From NCBI GenBank assembly GCA_022704725.1, contig JAKJFV010000111.1, forward strand, positions 1 through 5,942: 5,942 nucleotides of DNA, in the 5' to 3' direction. A program made the translations under genes and the position numbers. The number at the start of each line of letters is the position of its first letter. Positions within the stretch are counted from its first letter, which is position 1. Origin of the DNA: Spirochaetota bacterium. GTDB lineage: Bacteria > Spirochaetota > Spirochaetia > Treponematales > Treponemataceae. This document shows, piece after piece, positions 1 through 4,682 of this stretch. Under the pieces are notes generated by a model. It saw only the letters and a list, made by a program, of their open reading frames with translations. It did no database searches and was not told where the DNA came from.

Positions 1-1
1 C

Positions 2-1372
2 TCTTTTAAAAAAACAATATTGATGCTGCTGGTTTTTGGTTTCTGTACTGTAATATTTTCACAGACTGATGACGAACTTTTTACAGCATCGGGAGATGAT
101 GAACTTTTTGTACAGGACGAATCATCCTCCGGAAACAGCATTTTTTCTGATGACAATCTCTTCTCTGACGATGATCTATTTTCAGAAGAAGTTATTGTTG
201 ATAATGAGGCATCAGAAGCCGGGAAAGGGTCTGTATCATTATCCGGCAGTTCTGTAATTTTCGATGCCGGCTCTGTTCGTTTCGGCGGATCTTTGAGTGC
301 GAGTATGCAGCTTAATACCGTGTTTTTAGATCCCTATAATCCCGAAACTGTTGATGGAAAATACTTCGGCACTGCATTAAAGAATACGTATCTTATTCCT
401 TCAATTGGAGTGGACTTATTTTTCGATGCGCGCCCCAAAGATGCTCTGCGTTTATATGGTAAATTTAAGATTAACCATCCGTTCGAAACAGAACTTCCCC
501 TGGGAGCCTTTACAATGGGTGCGCTTCCGTCAGTGTCAATTCCGTCATTCACGGTTAGTGAACTCTTTACCGATTTTGAATACAAGGACAGAGTCTTTTT
601 CCGATTCGGCAAACACACCGTAAAATGGGGCGTCGGCTATTTTTTCAGTCCTGCTGATATTATCAACCTGAGTAAGATAGATCCTGAAAATCCTGATGAA
701 CAAAGAGAAGGACCTGTCTCGCTTAGAACACAGATTATTGTTCCGGGAACTCAGACAAATATATGGACTTACCTATTGCCCGATACAAAGACGTTTAAAG
801 CAATTGATACTGCTGCAGCTGCAAAGGCTGAATTTGTTCTTGGTTCTTATGAAATGGGAATAGGCGCATGGTATAAATACAATAGACCGCCTCATGCTGT
901 TGCAACCTTTACCGGATCCATTGCAGGCAAGGTCGGTGTTTTTGCAGAAGGCGTTTTTGCGTGGGGGAGTGAAGCAGACTGGCTGACCCGTTCTTCCGAT
1001 GACCTCGAAGAAAACGATACAGCTGTGAAAGATATGAAGCCGGTTTTTAAAGCTACCATTGGTGCATCCTATTACTGGAAGCTGCCGAAATTAAACTTAG
1101 CTGCTCAGTATGCGTATGATGAATCCCACACAGCTGCACTTTCTATATCAAGAAGCGAATTTATTTCTAAGAAACTAAGTCTTTCAGGATTTGGAATGAT
1201 GGATCTTGTTGACCTTACCGGTATGGCAAGTGCAACACTTGGAATAAGCTGCTTTGACGGTTTATCTATAAGTACCGGTCCATCATTTACTTTTGGAACA
1301 GAGGAAAAACTTGGAAGCCCGCAAAGTATCAGTTATACTATAACTGCGCGCTTAGGCGGCGGCAGATTTTAG
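2..1372 (+). CDS. Porin-like outer-membrane beta-barrel protein with DDxLF repeats (5' partial)
   Basis: The reading frame is open from base 2, and SFKKTILMLLVFGFCTVIFSQ looks like the inside of a signal peptide with its basic end at the window edge. The true start is therefore probably upstream; TTG at 20 and ATG at 23 are in frame but lack a Shine-Dalgarno site. After the likely cleavage near FSQ comes an acidic stretch with four DD[E/N/D]LF motifs (bases 68-82, 95-109, 149-163, 167-181). The remainder alternates short polar and hydrophobic stretches rich in Gly, Tyr and Phe, as beta-barrels do, and the protein ends in GGGRF, with a terminal Phe typical of outer-membrane barrels. A segment at about 590-740 reads KWGVGYFFSPADIINL, then DPENPDEQREGP. 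It resembles the WG...D(I/V)(I/V)N...R layout of DUF1302-like porins, although membership is not proven. Inferred role: outer-membrane channel, substrate unknown. I do not recognise the specific family. Confidence 0.72.
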   Translation, partial: SFKKTILMLLVFGFCTVIFSQTDDELFTASGDDELFVQDESSSGNSIFSDDNLFSDDDLFSEEVIVDNEASEAGKGSVSLSGSSVIFDAGSVRFGGSLSASMQLNTVFLDPYNPETVDGKYFGTALKNTYLIPSIGVDLFFDARPKDALRLYGKFKINHPFETELPLGAFTMGALPSVSIPSFTVSELFTDFEYKDRVFFRFGKHTVKWGVGYFFSPADIINLSKIDPENPDEQREGPVSLRTQIIVPGTQTNIWTYLLPDTKTFKAIDTAAAAKAEFVLGSYEMGIGAWYKYNRPPHAVATFTGSIAGKVGVFAEGVFAWGSEADWLTRSSDDLEENDTAVKDMKPVFKATIGASYYWKLPKLNLAAQYAYDESHTAALSISRSEFISKKLSLSGFGMMDLVDLTGMASATLGISCFDGLSISTGPSFTFGTEEKLGSPQSISYTITARLGGGRF

Positions 1373-1418
1373 AAAGTGGAAAGTATTGAAACTTTTTCGT
1401 TGACTTTGTATTGGAGGT

Positions 1419-1567
1419 ATGATAAAGAGCGTCTGACAAAGCGCCGCTCTTTATCATCTAAAGTTTGCGCTGCAAACTTTCTTATTATAGTGCACTTTCT
1501 CATTACATTGCGAAAGTGCGTATACAAAGACAATTCGAAAACTCAAGTTTTCTCTTTGTCTTTGTAT
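1419..1567. repeat. Block of four consecutive palindromes between the porin and ABC genes
   Basis: Four inverted repeats follow one another. (i) ATGATAAAGAGCG 1419-1431 pairs with 1445-1457, 13 bp, 13-base loop. (ii) AAAGTTTGC 1460-1468 pairs with 1472-1480, 9 bp, 3-base loop. (iii) GCACTTTC 1492-1499 pairs with 1512-1519, 8 bp, with the loop containing CATTACATTG. (iv) ATACAAAGAC 1522-1531 pairs with 1558-1567, 10 bp, enclosing an inner stem GAAAAC/GTTTTC. All stems are perfect but have different sequences. No convincing protein is encoded here: the open frame at 1376-1576 reads straight through the stems. The loop of (iii) resembles the CATCCATTG core of the array at 3750-4246, so the two blocks may belong to one repeat family. 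Confidence 0.8.
1460..1488 (+). terminator. Possible weak terminator after the porin-like gene
   Basis: The second hairpin of the block (9-bp perfect stem, loop GCT) is followed by CTTATTAT, a broken T-rich run. This could end transcription of the porin-like gene. The stem is AT-rich and the T-run is interrupted, so it may equally be only one member of the palindrome block. Confidence 0.25.
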
Positions 1568-1573
1568 TGGAGG
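1522..1573 (+). promoter_or_regulatory. Hairpin abutting the Shine-Dalgarno site of the ABC ATPase gene
   Basis: A 10-bp stem (1522-1531 with 1558-1567) and a nested 6 to 7-bp stem (1537-1543 with 1546-1552) end one base before GGAGG at 1569-1573. The GTG start at 1579 follows five bases later. A structure this close to the ribosome-binding site could modulate translation or protect the 5' end of a processed mRNA. The structure and spacing are seen directly; the regulatory effect is inference. Confidence 0.45.
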
Positions 1574-1578
1574 TAAAG

Positions 1579-2508
1579 GTGTTATCACTTAAAGGCGTTA
1601 CAAAAAAGTACGGCGACTTTTGTGCTGTCGACAAGCTCGATTTTGATGCTCCGGCAGGACAAATTGTAGGTCTCATTGGACCGAACGGCGCAGGTAAATC
1701 TACCACGATCCGCATGATTATGAATATTCTGGAATGCGATGAGGGCGAGATTTTACTTGATGGAAAAAAGTTTACGGCTGATGATTCAAATATTATCGGC
1801 TATCTTCCCGAAGAAAGAGGCTTGTATAAAAAGCAGAAAGTCGTTGATGTACTGGTATACCTTGCAGAATTGAAAGGTTGTACTAAACAGGAAGCTCTGC
1901 CGAAAATTGACTACTGGTTAAAACGGTTTGATCTTATGGAATGGAAGGATAAAAAAATTGACAGTCTTTCCAAGGGTATGGCTCAAAAAATACAATTTGT
2001 CTCAACGATAATTCATGATCCTCAAATATTGTTTTTAGATGAACCTTTTTCCGGTTTGGATCCTGTGAGTGCCGACGAGCTTTTATCAATCATGAATGAA
2101 TTAAAACAGTCGGGAAGAATACTTTTATTTTCTACTCACGTTATGGAACAGGCGGAAAAAATCTGCGATCAGATAATTATGCTCAATCACGGAAAAAAAA
2201 TACTTGACGGCTCGATGCAGAAGATTAGAGCACAGTATGGTAAAAACACTATTACCATTGATTATTCCGGTGATGCTTCTTCAATTTCAGATTTACCGGT
2301 TGTAGAATCGGTACAGCATAGCGGAAATACCTGCTCTGTTGTTCTAAAAAACGGCTCAAGCGTTGATGAATTATTTACCTCTCTTACTCCTCTTATATCG
2401 CAGGGGAAATTAAGCTTGCGAAGTATTAAGGTTGATGAGCCTTCTTTACACAGCATCTTTGTTAAGCTTGCCGGCCATGATTTTGAAGAAAAAAAAGAGG
2501 GGGTCTAA
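1579..2508 (+). CDS. ABC transporter ATP-binding protein, NatA-type
   Basis: ATPase subunit of an ABC-2 exporter: it hydrolyses ATP at the cytoplasmic face and drives the permease encoded next door. Over 309 residues the landmarks are Walker A GPNGAGKST (34-42), a Q-loop region YLPEERGLY (75-83) with Glu where Gln is usual, signature LSKGM (130-134) instead of LSGGQ, Walker B ILFLDEP (150-156), D-loop SGLDP (158-162) and H-loop His187. YLPEERGLY and LSKGM are familiar variants in the NatA group, so the protein should be active. The region after about residue 210 is a C-terminal extension typical of the group. I chose GTG at 1579 because GGAGG lies five bases upstream and the product then begins LSLKGVTKKYG, the usual ABC N-terminus. 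An in-frame ATG at 1465 would add 38 residues read from hairpins. The permease gene starts one base after the stop. Substrate cannot be told: Na+ export is known for Bacillus NatAB, but relatives export other compounds. Confidence 0.93.
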   Translation: MLSLKGVTKKYGDFCAVDKLDFDAPAGQIVGLIGPNGAGKSTTIRMIMNILECDEGEILLDGKKFTADDSNIIGYLPEERGLYKKQKVVDVLVYLAELKGCTKQEALPKIDYWLKRFDLMEWKDKKIDSLSKGMAQKIQFVSTIIHDPQILFLDEPFSGLDPVSADELLSIMNELKQSGRILLFSTHVMEQAEKICDQIIMLNHGKKILDGSMQKIRAQYGKNTITIDYSGDASSISDLPVVESVQHSGNTCSVVLKNGSSVDELFTSLTPLISQGKLSLRSIKVDEPSLHSIFVKLAGHDFEEKKEGV

Positions 2509-2509
2509 G

Positions 2510-3751
2510 ATGAAATCAAAAACATTAGTCATTCTAAAACACGAGTTTAAAAAAATTGCAGCAACAAAAACCTTTGTGGTAACAACCATATTAGGACCCT
2601 TTCTGTTAGCTGCTATGATGTTTCTTCCGGCTCTTACATCTGTTGACTCAACCGACCGGAGCGGAGAAGCCATTAACATGGGTATGTATGTTTCCAATCC
2701 TGATAACGCATATGTTAAAGCAAATGCTGACGCTCTTCAAGCAGTGTTTGCTCAGATGGGCTGGAATATGCATGTAGATACAAATCTTGAGCCTATACAT
2801 CAGAAGGCTATGAACGGCGATCTTGAAGGATATGTGAGCATCGAAAGCGATAAAGTCTCCTACTACAGCGAAAACACCGGCGACATCTATGTAACCAGTG
2901 TTATCGAAAATGTCGTATCTGAAATTCAGATTGCACAGAGACTTACAGAACGCGGTCTCGATGTTCAGGAAGTTAAATCTCTTATGACCCCGTACAAGCT
3001 GCCTATTTTCAAAATATCGGCAGAGAGCGGCGAAGCAAAAGAAAGCGACGGTATGACAGATTACCTGGTTGCACTTTTAGTTCCCATGTGCTTTGCTATG
3101 ATGATCTACATGAGTGTTCTCTTATACGGACAAATGATTGGACGTTCTGTTGTAACAGAAAAAACATCGAAGATCGTTGATGTGCTATTGTCATCTGTAA
3201 AGCCGTCTCAGTTAATGATAGGAAAAATATTCGGGGTAGGGCTAGCCGGTCTTTTACAGTACGGAATATGGATTTTGTTTGCAGCTGTTGGTTTACAAAT
3301 TGCAGTAATAGGATTTGACTTTGTAATTCCTGTTCAGCTTTCGATTATTAACTTTGTGTACCTCGGAATCTTCTTCATTCTCGGTTATCTTCTTTTTGCA
3401 TCCTGTTATGCGGCAATGGGTTCTGCATCAGAAGATGAACAGCACATGGCTCAGCTTTCCACCCCCTTTATTTTATTTTTAATTGCTCCCATTATTCTCA
3501 TGACCGGAATGATTCAAAATCCTAATTCTCTTATGTCGACTGTTTTTTCCTTATTCCCTCTTACCTCTCCTATGAGCATGCTTGCAATTGCAACAACAGG
3601 GCAGGCTCCTTTATGGAAAATACTTTTAAGCATCGGTCTTCTCATTGCAGCTATTATACTTGTCATACATCTTGCTTCCAAAATATTTAAAACAGGTATT
3701 TTAATGACAGGAAAGAATTTTAAATTTAAGGAAATACTCCGGTGGTTATAA
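2510..3751 (+). CDS. ABC-2 type permease, NatB-like
   Basis: Membrane partner of the preceding ATPase, 413 residues. One transmembrane segment (about 21-43) is followed by a large extracytoplasmic domain (about 45-180) and then a cluster of hydrophobic segments at about 184-210, 241-270, 275-303, 315-335, 341-363 and 369-390. This is the single-TM, big-loop, multi-TM plan of the COG1668/NatB group. Between TM2 and TM3 lies TEKTSKIVDVLLSSVKPSQL (217-236), matching the conserved EK.S.(I/V)V(E/D)VLLSSVKP.QL coupling segment of the group. The C-terminus GILMTGKNFKFKEILRW is also group-typical. I chose ATG at 2510 because GAGGGGG at 2497-2503 sits six bases upstream. An ATG at 2432 in the same frame would add 26 residues over the end of the ATPase gene. 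The two genes are one base apart and surely co-transcribed. The first palindrome of the downstream array begins inside the stop codon. Confidence 0.92.
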   Translation: MKSKTLVILKHEFKKIAATKTFVVTTILGPFLLAAMMFLPALTSVDSTDRSGEAINMGMYVSNPDNAYVKANADALQAVFAQMGWNMHVDTNLEPIHQKAMNGDLEGYVSIESDKVSYYSENTGDIYVTSVIENVVSEIQIAQRLTERGLDVQEVKSLMTPYKLPIFKISAESGEAKESDGMTDYLVALLVPMCFAMMIYMSVLLYGQMIGRSVVTEKTSKIVDVLLSSVKPSQLMIGKIFGVGLAGLLQYGIWILFAAVGLQIAVIGFDFVIPVQLSIINFVYLGIFFILGYLLFASCYAAMGSASEDEQHMAQLSTPFILFLIAPIILMTGMIQNPNSLMSTVFSLFPLTSPMSMLAIATTGQAPLWKILLSIGLLIAAIILVIHLASKIFKTGILMTGKNFKFKEILRWL

Positions 3752-3859
3752 GTTTGATTTTCCATCCTTGGAAAATCAAACTTGGAACGAAGCGGGCAAA
3801 GCCCTAGCTTCGTTCTCTTTCTAGACTGAATAAAATCACATCCCTGTGATTTTATTCAG
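3750..3859. repeat. Palindrome unit 1 (complete, three hairpins)
   Basis: Hairpin A: AAGTTTGATTTTCCA (3750-3764) pairs perfectly with 3769-3783 around loop TCCT. Hairpin B: GAACGAAGC (3785-3793) pairs with 3807-3815, with an inner GGGC/GCCC stem around AAA and two unpaired bases. Hairpin C: CTGAATAAAATCACA (3826-3840) pairs perfectly with 3845-3859 around loop TCCC. A 10-base linker (3816-3825) separates B from C. None is followed by a T-run, so they are poor intrinsic terminators. Confidence 0.9.
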
Positions 3860-3862
3860 CGG

Positions 3863-3965
3863 CGCCATCCTTGGCGATTTAACCTTGGAACGAAGGTATG
3901 CTTGCAGCATAGCCTTCGTTCATCTTCCATACTTCGCAATTTTACATCCATGTAAAATTGCGAAG
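3863..3965. repeat. Palindrome unit 2 (first hairpin shortened)
   Basis: Hairpin D is only CGCCA/TGGCG (3863-3867 with 3872-3876) around TCCT. Hairpin E: GAACGAAGGTATGC (3888-3901) pairs with 3907-3921 with one bulged G at 3912, loop TTGCA. Hairpin F: CTTCGCAATTTTACA (3932-3946) pairs perfectly with 3951-3965 around loop TCCA. The linker between E and F (3922-3931) is again 10 bases. Confidence 0.88.
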
Positions 3966-4001
3966 CGGGTTTAGTCTATGCGAAAATGAACTTAGAGAGA
4001 T

Positions 4002-4115
4002 AAGCATACTTTCCCATCCATTGGAAAGTATGCTTGGAACGAAGGCCATACCTGCGGTATAACCTTCGTTCATATTCCCGACACAAGAAAATTACATCCT
4101 TGTAATTTTCTTGTG
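4002..4115. repeat. Palindrome unit 3 (complete)
   Basis: Hairpin G: AAGCATACTTTCC (4002-4014) pairs perfectly with 4023-4035; its interior is CATCCATT, so the last core base does not pair. Hairpin H: GAACGAAGG (4037-4045) pairs with 4063-4071, with an inner ATACC/GGTAT stem around TGC. Hairpin I: CACAAGAAAATTACA (4082-4096) pairs perfectly with 4101-4115 around loop TCCT. The linker between H and I (4072-4081) is 10 bases. Confidence 0.9.
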
Positions 4116-4119
4116 CAGA

Positions 4120-4223
4120 CCCATCCATTGGAAAGTATGCTTGGAACAAAGCTGCCTGCGGTATAACCTTCGTTCATATTCCCGACACTAGAAAGTTACA
4201 TCCTTGTGATTTTATTCAGTGTC
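4120..4223. repeat. Palindrome unit 4 (partial duplicate of unit 3 with a chimeric last hairpin)
   Basis: Bases 4120-4147 repeat 4013-4040 exactly (28 bp), so the loop and right arm of hairpin G are present but its left arm is missing. The next hairpin is damaged: GAACAAAG on the left against CCTTCGTTC on the right (4166-4174). Bases 4155-4188 repeat 4051-4084 exactly (34 bp). The last hairpin pairs GACACT (4184-4189) with AGTGTC (4218-4223), but the inner arms match poorly. Its right arm TGTGATTTTATTCAG (4205-4219) is that of hairpin C in unit 1. Confidence 0.85.
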
Positions 4224-4224
4224 G

Positions 4225-4246
4225 CCATCCATGGGAAAACAAACTT
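4225..4246. repeat. Start of a fifth palindrome unit (truncated)
   Basis: CCA-TCCA-TGG at 4225-4234 is a ninth loop core. The bases after it (4231-4246) match the right arm region of hairpin A (3768-3783) at 13 of 16 positions, but no matching left arm precedes it and the GAACGAAG hairpin is absent. The array appears to stop here. Bases 4247-4290 hold nothing I can identify. Confidence 0.65.
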
Positions 4247-4310
4247 CGGGCGGTACGGGACTTCATTGGTAAAAACAATACTTTCATTAATAGAAATCAA
4301 TCGTAAACCC

Positions 4311-4319
4311 TGCTATACT
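4311..4319 (+). promoter_or_regulatory. Extended -10 promoter for the lysozyme-inhibitor gene
   Basis: TGCTATACT gives the extended TGn motif plus TATACT (5 of 6 to TATAAT) at 4314-4319. It lies just six bases before the ATG at 4326, so transcription should start at or next to the A of the start codon. No good -35 box stands 17 bases upstream (TAGAAA at 4291-4296), which an extended -10 can tolerate. The preceding 40 bases are AT-rich. There is no Shine-Dalgarno sequence ahead of the gene, which fits a leaderless mRNA. Confidence 0.55.
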
Positions 4320-4325
4320 AATCTC

Positions 4326-4676
4326 ATGAAAAGAAATATTTCTTGTAAAATAATTACCGGTATTTCAATTTTACTGTGCTTTATAAGTTGTACTAAAAAC
4401 GATAATCCTGAAATTGTAAAAACTGCAGAAGCTGTGTACCAAAACAGTGAAGGTAAAAAAATGGAAGCTGTGTTTTATTCGCTTTCTGATAATTCACTCA
4501 ATTTCGTGAAAGTTCAGTATGATGGAGAGCTGTATACTTTGCCGCAGCTTGTATCAGCTTCCGGTGCAAGATATAGCGATGAGTTCTCGATGGAATTCTG
4601 GGTTAAAGGAAACACAGCCAGCGTGACAACGGGATTTGACGGGGATGAAAAACGTGATGAGTTTTTTGTACAATAG
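4326..4676 (+). CDS. MliC-like lysozyme-inhibitor lipoprotein
   Basis: Small envelope lipoprotein of 116 residues. The N-terminus MKRNISCKIITGISILLC has a basic end and a hydrophobic core and leads to FISC with the lipidated Cys at 22, a loose lipobox acceptable in spirochaetes. The mature part carries the MliC/PliC signature: LPQLVSASGARYSD (72-85) and FWVKG (91-95). In characterised MliC proteins the Ser of SG..Y and the Lys of W.KG enter the active site of c-type lysozyme; here they would be Ser79 and Lys94. Unlike E. coli MliC there are no cysteines after the lipidated one, so the usual disulfide is absent. Inferred role: protect peptidoglycan from host lysozyme. I chose ATG at 4326 because it opens a proper signal peptide. 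An in-frame ATG at 4206 would add 40 residues from the palindrome array and promoter. The DUF1848 gene follows after 6 bases, probably in the same transcript. Confidence 0.82.
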   Translation: MKRNISCKIITGISILLCFISCTKNDNPEIVKTAEAVYQNSEGKKMEAVFYSLSDNSLNFVKVQYDGELYTLPQLVSASGARYSDEFSMEFWVKGNTASVTTGFDGDEKRDEFFVQ

Positions 4677-4682
4677 GCAGCC

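Larger units (their letters stand above)
1404..1575 (+). repeat. 16-bp direct repeats bracketing a hairpin block; each copy contains GGAGG
   Basis: CTTTGTATTGGAGGTA occurs exactly at 1404-1419 and again at 1560-1575, 156 bases apart. Similarity extends weakly to the left (TTTTTCGTTGA against TTTTCTCTTTGT). The right copy supplies the Shine-Dalgarno site of the ABC ATPase gene. The left copy is followed at once by a hairpin and has no usable start, because its ATG (1419-1421) lies only one base after GGAGG. The arrangement suggests that the hairpin block was inserted or amplified inside the leader of the ABC operon and duplicated the ribosome-binding segment. The repeat itself is seen directly; the insertion history is inference. 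Confidence 0.75.
3750..4246. repeat. Array of three-hairpin palindromic units with conserved CATCCNTG loops
   Basis: Most of the 574-base gene-free stretch after the ABC operon is this array. The core CATCCN followed by TG or TT starts at 3763, 3839, 3866, 3945, 4015, 4095, 4122, 4199 and 4226. Successive cores alternate strictly between a CCA/TGG setting (two copies are CCCA/TTGG) and an ACA/TGT setting. After each of the first four CCA-type cores comes a second kind of hairpin, GAACGAAG...CTTCGTTC, always preceded by TTG. The unit order is therefore CCA-hairpin, GAACGAAG-hairpin, ACA-hairpin. Unit 1 is 3750-3859, unit 2 is 3863-3965, unit 3 is 4002-4115, unit 4 is 4120-4223, and a fifth begins at 4225. 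From an ACA-type core to the next CCA-type core is 27 bases in three of four cases; from CCA-type to ACA-type is 76 to 80. I do not recognise the family, and no coding potential is evident. Confidence 0.9.

Noticed and set aside
334..618. Antisense open frame of 94 residues inside the porin-like gene
   Set aside because: It lies wholly opposite a convincing gene, has no family-like features, and is best explained as a chance frame; other antisense frames in the window were dropped for the same reason.
1400..1423. Sigma70-type promoter TTGACT...TATGAT before the ABC operon
   Set aside because: Both boxes look good, but the spacer is only 12 bases, and the boxes lie in the duplicated leader and the first hairpin.
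1376..1576. Small 66-residue open frame in the intergenic hairpin block
   Set aside because: It reads straight through four perfect hairpins, repeats SL.LYWR only because of the 16-bp DNA repeat, and lacks a ribosome-binding site.
1465..1578. 38-residue N-terminal extension of the ABC ATPase from ATG 1465
   Set aside because: It is translated from palindromes, has no Shine-Dalgarno site, and the family N-terminus begins right after GTG 1579, which has GGAGG five bases upstream.
2432..2509. 26-residue N-terminal extension of the permease
   Set aside because: It overlaps the end of the ATPase gene, while ATG 2510 has GAGGGGG at proper spacing and gives the expected N-terminus.
3750..3859. Rho-independent terminators after the ABC operon
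   Set aside because: The stems are strong, but none is followed by a T-run; the sequence after hairpin A is TTGGAACG.
3750..4246. CRISPR array
   Set aside because: There are no identical direct repeats separated by unique equal spacers; the elements are palindromes with changing arms, and no cas gene is nearby.
3750..4246. Integron attC cassette sites
   Set aside because: The variable-stem palindromes are reminiscent of attC, but I found no consistent GTTRRRY/RYYYAAC core pair, no open frames between the sites, and no integrase.
4206..4325. 40-residue extension of the MliC-like lipoprotein
   Set aside because: It comes from the palindrome array and promoter; the signal peptide with its lipobox starts at Met 4326.
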